From positions 1-44,280 of the forward strand of contig JARLIR010000103.1 of the NCBI GenBank assembly GCA_031291635.1: 44,280 nucleotides of DNA. The letters run 5' to 3'. The notes below the pieces were generated by a model. It was not told where the DNA came from. It worked only from the letters and a program-made list of their open reading frames with translations, and made no database searches. Below are positions 10,657-19,843 of this stretch, piece by piece (the stretch's first letter is position 1; each line of letters starts with the position of its first letter). The stretch comes from Rhizomicrobium sp. Lineage in GTDB: Bacteria > Pseudomonadota > Alphaproteobacteria > Micropepsales > Micropepsaceae. The translations under genes and the position numbers were made by a program.

Positions 10657-11534
10657 CAGTTGCCCTTGAGCAATTCGACCAAAGTGGTCCCAAGCGCGGC
10701 GGGATTAGGCGAGACGCGGATACCAGCCGCTTCCATCGCCGCGATCTTGGAGGCCGCATCGCCCTTGCCGCCCGAGATGATGGCACCGGCGTGGCCCATG
10801 CGACGGCCCGGAGGCGCGGTGACACCCGCGATGAAGCCAACCATGGGCTTTTTGACATTGGAATGCAGGATGAAGTCGGCCGCGTCTTCTTCCGCCGAAC
10901 CGCCGATTTCGCCGATCATGACAATGCTCAGGGTTTCGGGATCGGCCAGCAGCATCTCCAAGACTTCGATGTGCTCGGTGCCTTTGACGGGGTCACCGCC
11001 AATGCCGACACAAGTCGATTGGCCAAGGCCGACCGCCGTCGTCTGTGCCACGGCTTCGTAGGTCAGTGTGCCGGATCGTGAAACGATGCCGACCGAACCG
11101 CGGCGATGAATATGCCCTGGCATGATGCCGATTTTGCATTCGCCAGGCGTGATCACACCCGGACAATTGGGGCCGATCAGGCGCGACTTGGAACCCGCCA
11201 GCACGCGCTTGACCTTGACCATGTCCAGCACCGGGATGCCTTCGGTGATGCAAACGATCAGCGGAATTTCCGCATCAATCGCTTCCAGGATGGCATCGGC
11301 GGCAAACGGCGGCGGCACATAAATCACTGAGGCGTCAGCGCCGGTGGCTTCTCTGGCCTGCACCACGGTGTCGAACACCGGCAAGCCCAAATGGGTTGAG
11401 CCGCCTTTGCCCGGCGTGGTGCCACCGACCATTTTGGTGCCGTAAGCAATCGCCTGCTCGGAATGGAAGGTGCCCTGATTGCCGGTGAAGCCCTGGCAAA
11501 TGACCTTGGTGTGCTTATCGACGAGAATGGACAT
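10656..11534 (-). CDS. sucD: Succinyl-CoA ligase alpha subunit
   Basis: [77 protein letters not shown]. Confidence 0.97.
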   Translation of the reverse strand: MSILVDKHTKVICQGFTGNQGTFHSEQAIAYGTKMVGGTTPGKGGSTHLGLPVFDTVVQAREATGADASVIYVPPPFAADAILEAIDAEIPLIVCITEGIPVLDMVKVKRVLAGSKSRLIGPNCPGVITPGECKIGIMPGHIHRRGSVGIVSRSGTLTYEAVAQTTAVGLGQSTCVGIGGDPVKGTEHIEVLEMLLADPETLSIVMIGEIGGSAEEDAADFILHSNVKKPMVGFIAGVTAPPGRRMGHAGAIISGGKGDAASKIAAMEAAGIRVSPNPAALGTTLVELLKGN

Positions 11535-11556
11535 GCGCGGTGGGCTCCGATGTGGA

Positions 11557-12120
11557 CTAAGGAGAGGCCTTGACGAGGGTCTGAGACTGAGTCGCGAACA
11601 TGATCATCGCGATTTTTTCGGTGTTATGGGTGACGATCACATTGAAGTTGTGCACTTCGACGGCCGCTTTGACGTCGGTGACGGCAAGCCTGATGTGCTT
11701 GCCTGCCTCTTCGCGCCAAAAGAAAAGACCGTTGCCCGAATCACCAAACTTCTCGACGCTAGAAATCTCGGCCGCGGCCGGATTGAAACCGTCGGCAGAG
11801 GGCGGCGCCGCGCCCACGCCACAAATCTGCAAATCTTCACCAGGCATCGCCATCGGCTTACCGTGGCCAACGATCAGAAATAGAATGGCGTCTTTGCCGG
11901 AGCGCATGCGAGCGTCGGGGTCTTTGAATTCGCCAGCAGGAAACTTGTCCATCATGGCTTTGGGTATTGGCATCCAGCCGGCCTTGTCGGCAGCGGCCAG
12001 CGCCAAGGCGCGGTCTGCCCTTGTCGCCATGCAAAACTGCTGAAATTCGTCCACGCCAACCTGCGCTTTCGCACTCGTGCACAACACTGCCGCCATCGCT
12101 GCGGCCAACACCAAACGCAT
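11557..12120 (-). CDS. Secreted hypothetical protein
   Basis: Signal peptide [19 protein letters not shown], then two cysteines ([15 protein letters not shown]); GAGGGGG SD upstream of ATG. Confidence 0.6.
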   Translation of the reverse strand: MRLVLAAAMAAVLCTSAKAQVGVDEFQQFCMATRADRALALAAADKAGWMPIPKAMMDKFPAGEFKDPDARMRSGKDAILFLIVGHGKPMAMPGEDLQICGVGAAPPSADGFNPAAAEISSVEKFGDSGNGLFFWREEAGKHIRLAVTDVKAAVEVHNFNVIVTHNTEKIAMIMFATQSQTLVKASP

Positions 12121-12211
12121 CTCATTCCCCCTCGCTGTGACGCCAGCCTTCCTTGGCCGGCAACTTCACCTTACCCGATCTCAACCTGAGATCGAAGCGT
12201 GGCTCCGAGGA

Positions 12212-13381
12212 TTAGGCTCTATTTGCCACCGCTTTGACGATCTTCTCGGCGCCATCCGCGAGGTTGTCGCCAGAGATAATGGGCAGACCGGATTCAGCGA
12301 GGATTTTCTTGCCGAGTTCGACATTGGTGCCTTCGAGACGCACCACCAGCGGCACAGAGAGATGAACCTCCCGCGCGGCAGCAACGATGCCTTCCGCGAT
12401 GATGTCACATTTCATAATACCGCCGAAGATGTTGACCAAAATGCCCTTCACATTGGCATCGGACAGAATGATCTTGAACGCCGCCGTCACCTTTTCCTTG
12501 GTAGCGCCGCCGCCGACATCGAGGAAGTTTGCCGGCTCAGCGCCAAACAGCTTGATGATGTCCATCGTCGCCATGGCAAGGCCGGCGCCGTTGACCATAC
12601 AGCCAATCGTGCCGTCGAGCTTGATATAAGACAGATCGTAACGCGAGGCTTCGATTTCGGTCGGCTCTTCTTCGCCGAAGTCGCGCAACTCTTGAATGTC
12701 TTTGTGACGGTAAAGGGCGTTGTCGTCGAAATTGATCTTGGCATCGAGGCAGACGAGCTTGCCGTCTTTGGTGACGACGAGCGGATTGATTTCCAGCAGC
12801 GCCATATCCTTGGCGACGAAGGCATCATAGATGGACTTGACCAACGCCACGCAAGGCTTGATCTGCGCCGCGGTGAGTTTCAGGGCGGTGGCAATCTCTA
12901 CGCCGAGATAAGAGGAATAACCTGCGGCGGGATCGACGGTGAAAGTGTGGATCTTCTCCGGCGTGTTGTGCGCCACCTCTTCGATGTCCATGCCGCCTTC
13001 GGTGGAGACAATGAAAGAAATCCGCGCCGTGGTGCGATCCACCACAACAGAGAGATAAAGTTCGCGCTCAATGGCCGAGCCATCTTCGACATAAAGCCGT
13101 TTGACTTCGCGCCCGGCCGGGCCGGTTTGGTGGGTAACAAGCGTCATGCCCAGCATGCGGCGGGCTTCGGTCTCGACGGCCTCGATAGATTTGACCACCT
13201 TGACACCGCCGCCCTTGCCTCTGCCACCGGCGTGGATCTGGGCTTTGACCACCCAGACCGGACCGGGAAGCGCTTTGGCGGCGGTCACAGCGTCTTCGAC
13301 ACTGAACGCAGCTTTCCCTTGGGGAACTGGAGCGCCGAAGCTGTGCAGGATTTCTTTAGCCTGATATTCGTGGATGTTCAT
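12212..13381 (-). CDS. sucC: Succinyl-CoA ligase beta subunit (ADP-forming)
   Basis: [62 protein letters not shown]; start set at 13381. Confidence 0.97.
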   Translation of the reverse strand: MNIHEYQAKEILHSFGAPVPQGKAAFSVEDAVTAAKALPGPVWVVKAQIHAGGRGKGGGVKVVKSIEAVETEARRMLGMTLVTHQTGPAGREVKRLYVEDGSAIERELYLSVVVDRTTARISFIVSTEGGMDIEEVAHNTPEKIHTFTVDPAAGYSSYLGVEIATALKLTAAQIKPCVALVKSIYDAFVAKDMALLEINPLVVTKDGKLVCLDAKINFDDNALYRHKDIQELRDFGEEEPTEIEASRYDLSYIKLDGTIGCMVNGAGLAMATMDIIKLFGAEPANFLDVGGGATKEKVTAAFKIILSDANVKGILVNIFGGIMKCDIIAEGIVAAAREVHLSVPLVVRLEGTNVELGKKILAESGLPIISGDNLADGAEKIVKAVANRA

Positions 13382-13463
13382 GGAAGTCCCTTGGCAATGC
13401 CGCGCGCGGAAACGCCGCGACACAATAGCAGCACGATTACGCAGCGCAACAATTTGGAGCGAT

Positions 13464-14669
13464 TCAAAAAGCGGATCGTGCTCGCCGCAGCAGTAACAAG
13501 AGCGCGACGAGCATGAGGAGAGGGGCCACGGCCAGATGCGTAACGCTCGCAAGCGGACGGGCCAGGATCGGGACACACCAGAGCGCCGCCAGAAGAAGAT
13601 GTTCGCCCGCGCGGAAGCCGCGCGCGCGCCCTTCAACCGCCATGAGGAGGATTACCGGAGCCAGTAAAACCAGGTCGTAATCGAGGCTATAGGGCGTTGA
13701 CAGCGTTGTCGCCAAACACAGCGCGGCACCCTTGAGCATCGCTGAAGCCGGGCTGCGCCACACCATGACCAGCGCTGTCAGAGCGGTGATCGTGACGACA
13801 AATTGCGCCCCATAAGCGGCGCGGAGCGGAGCCCCCAACAAGCGCAGGGCGGCAAAAGCACTCTGAATTTTCTCAAAGCCCGTACCTCCCGCTTCGAGGA
13901 CCACGGTTTGGCTCAAATGCAGAGAAGCAAAAAAGGCGGGCCAGATCGCTGCGCCGAAGGACAGTGTCGCCAAAGCACAGAGCAAGAGAATCATAACAGC
14001 TGCGGTGCCCAGCGCCTTCCACTGCCGCCCTGCAACTAGGGCAAAGGGCAGCGCTGCCGCGAACTGAGGCTTGTAAGCCAGCAAGCCAAAGACAAGCCCC
14101 GCCAGCAGCGGTCGCGGTTTGAGCAGGGCAAGACCGCCTGCGACGATCGCCGTGGTCAGAAAACCATTCTGGCCATGGGTGAGATTGACGAACACCGCAG
14201 GGAAAGCCAGCACCAGGGCCAGCCACAGGGGATCGCGCGCCAACGCGGGCGCCGGACTCGCTTTGGTTAGCGCGCGTAAGGCAAGTGCGTAAAACAGCAG
14301 CGTCAGCCCCTGCCAGAGCAGCAGAGCGGGAATATAGGGCAGCTGCGCCAAGGCCTCGGCGGCCACCAGAAAGAACGGCGGATAATGCCAGCCATAAAAT
14401 GGCGTCGTCTTGCCGAATATCGCTTGCTCTTTTTGATAGTGACGGGGCCAATCGTAAGCCGCAGCCGCGTGACCCTCGCCCGCCAAAGCACCGGCAGCAT
14501 AGACATCGGAAAAATCGGTGCCCAAGGGACGGCCACGATAGTCGTTGAGGCCATGGGCCGTGATATCGAGCCAGACGATGGCAATCAGCATCGCCGCGAG
14601 AAGGGCGAGCGACCACAGCCGCACGCGCTCGCGCGTCAGAAATCCGCCTTCCCACAACAACGCCCGCAC
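13464..14669 (-). CDS. GT87/DUF2029-type polytopic membrane glycosyltransferase-like protein
   Basis: Many TM helices; [17 protein letters not shown] and [22 protein letters not shown] are typical of the family. Confidence 0.75.
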   Translation of the reverse strand: MRALLWEGGFLTRERVRLWSLALLAAMLIAIVWLDITAHGLNDYRGRPLGTDFSDVYAAGALAGEGHAAAAYDWPRHYQKEQAIFGKTTPFYGWHYPPFFLVAAEALAQLPYIPALLLWQGLTLLFYALALRALTKASPAPALARDPLWLALVLAFPAVFVNLTHGQNGFLTTAIVAGGLALLKPRPLLAGLVFGLLAYKPQFAAALPFALVAGRQWKALGTAAVMILLLCALATLSFGAAIWPAFFASLHLSQTVVLEAGGTGFEKIQSAFAALRLLGAPLRAAYGAQFVVTITALTALVMVWRSPASAMLKGAALCLATTLSTPYSLDYDLVLLAPVILLMAVEGRARGFRAGEHLLLAALWCVPILARPLASVTHLAVAPLLMLVALLLLLRRARSAF

Positions 14670-14743
14670 GGCTAGCCCTCGGAGTGATGCGGCAGTGTGC
14701 GGCAGACAGCTTTAAGGAACGCTTGCTGCCGCATCCGGCTTGG

Positions 14744-15280
14744 TCAATTGCGGCGCCGCTTTACAAAATGGCCAAGCACAGCGGCCAGCGTGAGGAGAAC
14801 ACCTACCGCAATTCCCAGCCACTTGCCGGCGGTGGCTTCCAGAGCGAAGGAAGCCAGAAGATTGCTCGGCGATTGGTTCAGCATCGAGAGCGACAATGCA
14901 TTCTCGATGGCATCACACAGAGCCGCGCCAATGGGAAAGAGCGTCAGACGGCTCAGCAGCGCCCGCAAGCTGCCACGCGCCGGGGCGAAGCGGTCGATCG
15001 CCGCCAGGGAACCGAAGAACAGGGCCGCGCCATAGAGCGGCATGAAAAGGTAATCGAGGCCCAGGATAAAGCCAGCCAGGGCCGCTTTGGGCTGGCTCAA
15101 CCAGTGATCGATGATCACCCGCAAACCGTAGCCCGTGCTCACGAACTGCAAATCAGCGGTGGCGAAGCCCGTACGCGCCTTGAGCACACTCTCCAAAATG
15201 AGCATAACGATCAGCATCAGGACGGCGCCCGCGCTCGTCCACGCCCAATAAGCATTCAGGGATTTTCTGCTAAGCTGCAT
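14744..15280 (-). CDS. Integral membrane hypothetical protein
   Basis: MQLSRKSLNAYWAWTSAGAVLMLIVMLIL; about four hydrophobic segments; GGAGGG SD upstream of ATG at 15280. Confidence 0.6.
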   Translation of the reverse strand: MQLSRKSLNAYWAWTSAGAVLMLIVMLILESVLKARTGFATADLQFVSTGYGLRVIIDHWLSQPKAALAGFILGLDYLFMPLYGAALFFGSLAAIDRFAPARGSLRALLSRLTLFPIGAALCDAIENALSLSMLNQSPSNLLASFALEATAGKWLGIAVGVLLTLAAVLGHFVKRRRN

Positions 15281-15305
15281 GACGATTTCCCTCCGGCACA
15301 GGTCT

Positions 15306-15926
15306 ATGCGCACGTTTCTTGATCGCTTGTACAACTTTCATTGGCTTTGCGAAGGCGACGCGGCACGTTCGTCGCAGGCTTTTTTCGGCGGGTTGGAGCT
15401 TTTGCTGCGCCGCCACGGTCTCAAAGCTATCGTCAATCTGCGCGGCGAGAACGCCGATCTGTCCTGGTGGCGCTACGAGCGCGCGGTTTGCGCCCGCCTC
15501 GGGGCCCGGCACATCGACGCCATGATGGATTCGCGCCATCTTCCGACCCGCGCCATGCTGACGACGCTGTTGGACGCCTTCGAGACTGCACCACGGCCGT
15601 TCTTGCTCAAATGCTCAGGCGGCCATGACCGCACAGCTTTAGCAGCGGCGCTCTTTATCATTGCGCGTGATGGCTGGAGAGCGCTGGAAAGCGCCGAGCA
15701 ACAGTTCGATGCGGCGATCTATGGTCATAAACCCAAGCGGTATCAGCATTGGCTGAAACCCTTCCTGCGGTTCGCGGCCGAAGATGCCAAAGGCGTGAAG
15801 CTCAGCGATTGGATTCGCGATTGCTACGATCCGAACCTGTTTGCGGCTTGGCTTGAGGACCACGACCTCAACGAAAGCCACAAAGGCATCTTCACAAAAC
15901 CAACGCGCAGTCCGTTTCAACTTTAG
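15306..15926 (+). CDS. Protein-tyrosine/dual-specificity phosphatase-like protein
   Basis: CX5R P-loop LLKCSGGHDRTALAAALFII and upstream KAIVNLRGENADLSWW; alternative upstream start at 15279. Confidence 0.7.
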   Translation: MRTFLDRLYNFHWLCEGDAARSSQAFFGGLELLLRRHGLKAIVNLRGENADLSWWRYERAVCARLGARHIDAMMDSRHLPTRAMLTTLLDAFETAPRPFLLKCSGGHDRTALAAALFIIARDGWRALESAEQQFDAAIYGHKPKRYQHWLKPFLRFAAEDAKGVKLSDWIRDCYDPNLFAAWLEDHDLNESHKGIFTKPTRSPFQL

Positions 15927-15940
15927 AAATTCCACTCTGT

Positions 15941-15979
15941 AGAAAAACAGACGCCCGGCTGGGGGGCCAACCGGGCGTC
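15941..15979 (-). terminator. Intrinsic terminator (minus-strand orientation)
   Basis: Minus strand GACGCCCGGTT-GGCCCCCC-AGCCGGGCGTC followed by TGTTTTTCT. Confidence 0.75.
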
Positions 15980-16090
15980 GTTTGCGCCGTTACGCGCGAG
16001 TGCCGGGAGGGGATGACCGACACTGCTTGTGAAGAGGTGTCCAGCTTGCGAGCGGGGGGCAGTGCGTGCCGGACGACGTCTCTTCACAAC
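15941..16090 (-). ncRNA. Candidate small RNA of about 150 nt with C-rich loops
   Basis: Minus strand: TTGAAA-N17-TATCTT promoter, predicted TSS near 16087-16090, 10-bp hairpin TTGTGAAGAG/CTCTTCACAA, C-rich tracts, then the intrinsic terminator. No convincing coding potential. Confidence 0.5.
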
Positions 16091-16093
16091 AAG

Positions 16094-16122
16094 AAGATAT
16101 GCAAATTGGCCACAGTTTTCAA
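16094..16122 (-). promoter_or_regulatory. Sigma70-like promoter for the candidate sRNA
   Basis: -35 TTGAAA (16117-16122), exact 17-nt spacer, -10 TATCTT (16094-16099) on the minus strand. Confidence 0.45.
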
Positions 16123-16193
16123 GTATTTTCTGTGCAGAGCATCTGTATAACAATTTATGAATGGACAGTGTCCATTACGCCACGATGCCATAA

Positions 16194-16847
16194 TCAGCGG
16201 TTTACTGCGCCCAATCGCCGATCAACTTGATGTTGCCATGCCTCTGACAATGCAGGCGTCTGCTTAATTCGTTGCAACAATGCGCGATCAGCTGTTTTGG
16301 CGAAGACAGCACTGAAGGCTTCTTGGACTGAAGGCGCATCAGCGCGAACGATACGCGTGAGCGCACCTGTTGTTGGCGCAGTACCCTCTTTCACAACACG
16401 GAAATACCAACCACAGCGCCCCGAGAGTGTCATGGCCAGTGGAAGATCGGCTCTACCGGTGTAGATCGCGAGTTTAAAGCACGGTGCGCGCGGCTGGCAG
16501 ACTTCAACAATGACGTCGCCCCATGCAAAGCGGTCGCCGATATACACATTTGCTTCATCGAGATCGCCGAGCGTCAGATTCTCGCCAAACAAACCGGCAC
16601 GGCAAAGGAGTTGTTTTTCTTTTTCCCACCACGGCCAGTTGCGCGCAGGATAGGCATAGACGGCCTTGTCGACACCGCCATGGTTTTCGAGATCGGCTTG
16701 GCCATCGCCGTGAATGCCGGTAGCAGTGACGATGACCGTCTTGCTGATCACGGGCTGTTTGTCGAAGCCGGAGAGCACTGCTGCGCCATGCCATTTGCCG
16801 ATGATCTTGGGCATCCCGACATTGAGGGAAAGCAGCGTCGCCGTCAT
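16194..16847 (-). CDS. MOSC domain protein (YiiM-like)
   Basis: GIHGDGQADLENHGGVDKAVYAYP, AGLFGENLTLGDLDEANVYIGDRFAWGDVIVEVCQPRAPCFKL. Confidence 0.9.
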   Translation of the reverse strand: MTATLLSLNVGMPKIIGKWHGAAVLSGFDKQPVISKTVIVTATGIHGDGQADLENHGGVDKAVYAYPARNWPWWEKEKQLLCRAGLFGENLTLGDLDEANVYIGDRFAWGDVIVEVCQPRAPCFKLAIYTGRADLPLAMTLSGRCGWYFRVVKEGTAPTTGALTRIVRADAPSVQEAFSAVFAKTADRALLQRIKQTPALSEAWQHQVDRRLGAVNR

Positions 16848-17593
16848 GCCAGCCTCCGCTTAGCAAGGGCTGCAGCAAAGGCCTGCCAAATCGCGCGCGA
16901 GACGAGATCCTCGCTCCAGTGCCATTCGGGATGCCATTGCAGTCCAAGCAAGAAGCCCTTGGGCTCGATGAGCGAAACCGCTTCGATCTGACCGTCCGTG
17001 GCATGAGCTTCGACACGCAAAGACGGCGCTAAGCGATCGATGCCTTGGCCGTGCAGCGAATTGACGGTGAACCGCGTCTTACCTGTCAGCTCAGCCAGCA
17101 GGCCGCCAGGGGTCACGATCACGTCATGCGCCAGGCTCCATTGCACCTCGCGTGGGGCATTCGCCTTTTCACGATGATCAATACGGCCAGGCAGTTCCTG
17201 CACATGCTGATGCAGCGTGCCGCCCAGCGCGACGTTCAGTTCCTGCATGCCGCGGCAGACGCAAACCGTGGGCAGGCCCGCCGCCACGGCGGCCTTGATG
17301 AGCGGAATGCACAGCGCATCGCGGTCACGGTCTTCCCACTTGGGTTCTCGTGCGGGCGCTCCACCATAAAGCTCGGGATGCACATTGGAAGGCGAGCCGG
17401 TGAACAACAGTCCGTCCATGGCCGAGAGGATATCAGTGCAATCCAGCGGCGGATCGAGCACCGGGATCAAAAGCGGCAAGGCCTCGATGCCATCGCGCAC
17501 CACCGAGACGTATTGCTGCAAGACCAGATGAGCAGAGTCTTCCTCAATAACACGGCGGTCACAGACAAGGCCGACAACGGGACGCTGGTGCAT
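16844..17593 (-). CDS. Class I glutamine amidotransferase, gamma-glutamyl-GABA hydrolase-like
   Basis: GLLFTGSPSNVHPELYG, nucleophile VCVCRGMQELNVALGGTLHQHVQEL, GLQWHPEW; ATGA overlap with the MOSC gene. Confidence 0.88.
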   Translation of the reverse strand: MHQRPVVGLVCDRRVIEEDSAHLVLQQYVSVVRDGIEALPLLIPVLDPPLDCTDILSAMDGLLFTGSPSNVHPELYGGAPAREPKWEDRDRDALCIPLIKAAVAAGLPTVCVCRGMQELNVALGGTLHQHVQELPGRIDHREKANAPREVQWSLAHDVIVTPGGLLAELTGKTRFTVNSLHGQGIDRLAPSLRVEAHATDGQIEAVSLIEPKGFLLGLQWHPEWHWSEDLVSRAIWQAFAAALAKRRLA

Positions 17594-17598
17594 GGCCG

Positions 17599-18246
17599 TC
17601 AGTTCCTTGACTTGGTACCAACCGCTGCTTTGGTCTCGCGCAGCACGAACAGCGCCTCGCTTATAGCTGTGCCGGATTGCAGGTTGCGCATCGCCACGGT
17701 GGTGGGCAGACCTTGATCATCGATAATCGTCCACTGCCGCAGTTCGAGTGGGCTATCGGAAAAGGTGATGATGATATTGGGCTTGAGGCGGTTCTTGGCG
17801 GTACGAGCCTCGACCACAATGGTGCCTGCGGTATGCTGCACGCTGAGGATGGCGCTGTTGTGCAAGAGATCGATCTTATCGCCCAAGATAAGGTCGAGTG
17901 GCGTGTCGGTCAGCGGGTAGCGGTCCACTGTTTTCATCTTGCTGTTGAAAACCGCCACGATGTGTCCGTCGGAGACGACCAGAAGCGGGCTCGGCGGTTG
18001 GTATTCGAAGCGCAAGCGGCCAGGCTTCAGAAGAAAGAAACGGCCCTGGTCGAGCTGACCACTGGGCCCGATCTGGCTGAAATCGCCTTCCAACGAGCGC
18101 AACCCGTTCAAATAGGTTCCGACCTTTGCGAGCGCCACGCGGCCTTCTTGGGAAAACTCGATTTGACGGGCAGGCGGCGCCTGACCAGCCCCTAAAGCAG
18201 CGGCGGTAACGGCAACCAGAACCAGAATTTTGGCGATGCGGCGCAT
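17599..18246 (-). CDS. Outer-membrane lipoprotein carrier LolA-like protein
   Basis: Signal peptide, then YLNGLRSLEGDFSQIGPSGQLDQGRFFLLKPGRLRFEYQPPSPLLVVSDGHIVAVFNSKMKTVDRYPL. Confidence 0.85.
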   Translation of the reverse strand: MRRIAKILVLVAVTAAALGAGQAPPARQIEFSQEGRVALAKVGTYLNGLRSLEGDFSQIGPSGQLDQGRFFLLKPGRLRFEYQPPSPLLVVSDGHIVAVFNSKMKTVDRYPLTDTPLDLILGDKIDLLHNSAILSVQHTAGTIVVEARTAKNRLKPNIIITFSDSPLELRQWTIIDDQGLPTTVAMRNLQSGTAISEALFVLRETKAAVGTKSRN

Positions 18247-18357
18247 CCCTTGGTCATAGCCTTCGAAAGTGGCGGAAGGAAGAGGCAGGCGATAATCTGG
18301 TAGGGCAAAGCGCAGCCGCGGCGATAAACTGCCGCGACTCATCCTCAAGGATCCCCC

Positions 18358-19362
18358 ATGTCCACGTCCCTCAGCTATGACACCATCGGCGTGATTGGAG
18401 CTGGCGCCTGGGGAACCTCGCTGGCGCTGACGGCCGCCCGTGCCGGGCGCAACGTCAAGCTGTGGGCGCGCGAGACCGAGGTGGTCGACGCCATCGCCGC
18501 GCGCCGCCAAAACAGCCTTTTCCTGCCTGGTGTCGCCCTGCCCGAAACCATCAAGGCGACAAGCGATCTGGGTGCGGTGGTAGCTGGCGCAGGAGCATTG
18601 CTAATTGTCCCCCCAGCGCAACATTTGCGCTCCACCTTGCTGGCCGTTGCGGCGGTGGCGGCAAAGGGCACGCCCCTGGTGGTTTGCGCCAAAGGCATTG
18701 AGCGCGGCACCGGGAAGCTTGTCACCGAGGTTCTTGCCGAAGCCGCGGACGGCTTTGCGCCTGCCATCCTCTCGGGCCCCTCCTTCGCACGCGATTCTGC
18801 TTTGGGCCTGCCCACGGCCGTGACCATAGCCGCAGAGATGGATATTGCCCTGCGTTTGCAGGCGAGCCTCAGCCATTCGACCTTCCGCCCCTATGCCAGC
18901 GATGATCTGGTCGGCGTAGCGCTGGGAGGCGCGGCCAAGAACGTCTATGCCATCGCTTGCGGTATCGTGGACGGCATGGGGCTCGGCGAAAGCGCCCGCG
19001 CGGCGCTGCTTGCCCGCAGCTTTGCCGAACTCTCGCGCCTTGGGGGGGCGCTGGGCGCCCGCGCCGAAACGCTCATGGGGCTAGCAGGTCTGGGCGATCT
19101 GGTGCTGACGGCAACCAGCCCCACCTCGCGCAATTTCCATTTCGGCCAAGAGGTGGGACGGGGTAAAGCGCTTGCCGCGCTGCGCGTGCCTGGACAACCC
19201 CTCGCCGAAGGTGTCGAAACGGCACCGGCCCTGGTAACACGCGCCCGGGCCGAACACATTGAACTGCCGATCGCCGAAACGATGGCGGCGGTCCTGGATG
19301 GAAGCCTGCCGCTGGACGGCGCCATAATGCGGCTGATGAGCCGTCCCCTCAAACCCGAATAA
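18358..19362 (+). CDS. gpsA: Glycerol-3-phosphate dehydrogenase [NAD(P)+]
   Basis: IGVIGAGAWGTSLALTAARAGRNVKLWARE, AKGIERGTGKLVTEVL, SGPSFARDSALGLPTAVTIA, GLAGLGDLVLTATSPTSRNFHFG. Confidence 0.96.
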   Translation: MSTSLSYDTIGVIGAGAWGTSLALTAARAGRNVKLWARETEVVDAIAARRQNSLFLPGVALPETIKATSDLGAVVAGAGALLIVPPAQHLRSTLLAVAAVAAKGTPLVVCAKGIERGTGKLVTEVLAEAADGFAPAILSGPSFARDSALGLPTAVTIAAEMDIALRLQASLSHSTFRPYASDDLVGVALGGAAKNVYAIACGIVDGMGLGESARAALLARSFAELSRLGGALGARAETLMGLAGLGDLVLTATSPTSRNFHFGQEVGRGKALAALRVPGQPLAEGVETAPALVTRARAEHIELPIAETMAAVLDGSLPLDGAIMRLMSRPLKPE

Positions 19363-19396
19363 CGTCCGCATTCGGACAATGCGTTAGGAGTACAAA

Positions 19397-19690
19397 ATGC
19401 CTCTCTTCATGTTCATTGCCTTCGACAAAAAGATTGGCGGCGCCGCTTTGCGTGCTGTAACGCGTCCCCATCATGTCGAATACACAAAGTCGAACGGCAA
19501 AGTGAAATTCGGTGGGCCCTTCACGGCCAGCGATGACAGCATGATCGGCAGTTTTTCGATCATCGAAGCCGCCGATTACGACGAAGCCCAAGCCTATGTG
19601 AAGAATGACCCCTACGTTCTCGCTGGCCTGTTCGAGCGTCAGGAACTGCATCCCTGGAAGTTGTCGATCAACAGCTTCGAAAAAGTCTAA
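19397..19690 (+). CDS. YciI family protein (copy 1)
   Basis: RPHHVEYTKSNGKVKFGGPFTASDDSMIGSFSIIEAADYDEAQAYVKNDPYVLAGLFERQELHPWK. Confidence 0.85.
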   Translation: MPLFMFIAFDKKIGGAALRAVTRPHHVEYTKSNGKVKFGGPFTASDDSMIGSFSIIEAADYDEAQAYVKNDPYVLAGLFERQELHPWKLSINSFEKV

Positions 19691-19694
19691 AACG

Positions 19695-19743
19695 CAACCC
19701 ATGGCTTGCGTGGCGCAACACTGCGTCACTCAAGCCATGGTTG
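19695..19743. repeat. Long imperfect hairpin / inverted repeat
   Basis: CAA(c)CCATGGCTTG-c-GTGGCGCA-acac-TGCGTCAC-t-CAAGCCATGGTTG; about 21 pairs with one bulge, one mismatch and one GU. Confidence 0.8.
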
Positions 19744-19843
19744 ATCTCTTTCAAATGATTGAGGTTGCTGCCTACACTCGGCCATCAAAGCGCGGTGGCG
19801 TTTGCCCGTGGGGGCGCGGGGTCACTGCGAGATTGGGGGGCGT

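Noticed and set aside
12077-13516. 479-codon plus-strand ORF opposite sucC
   Set aside because: Antisense artefact to a clear housekeeping gene; no domain or credible start.
15923-16153. 76-codon minus-strand ORF across the candidate sRNA
   Set aside because: Reads through the hairpin and the terminator, starts upstream of the promoter, no SD and no recognisable protein features; the RNA interpretation fits better.
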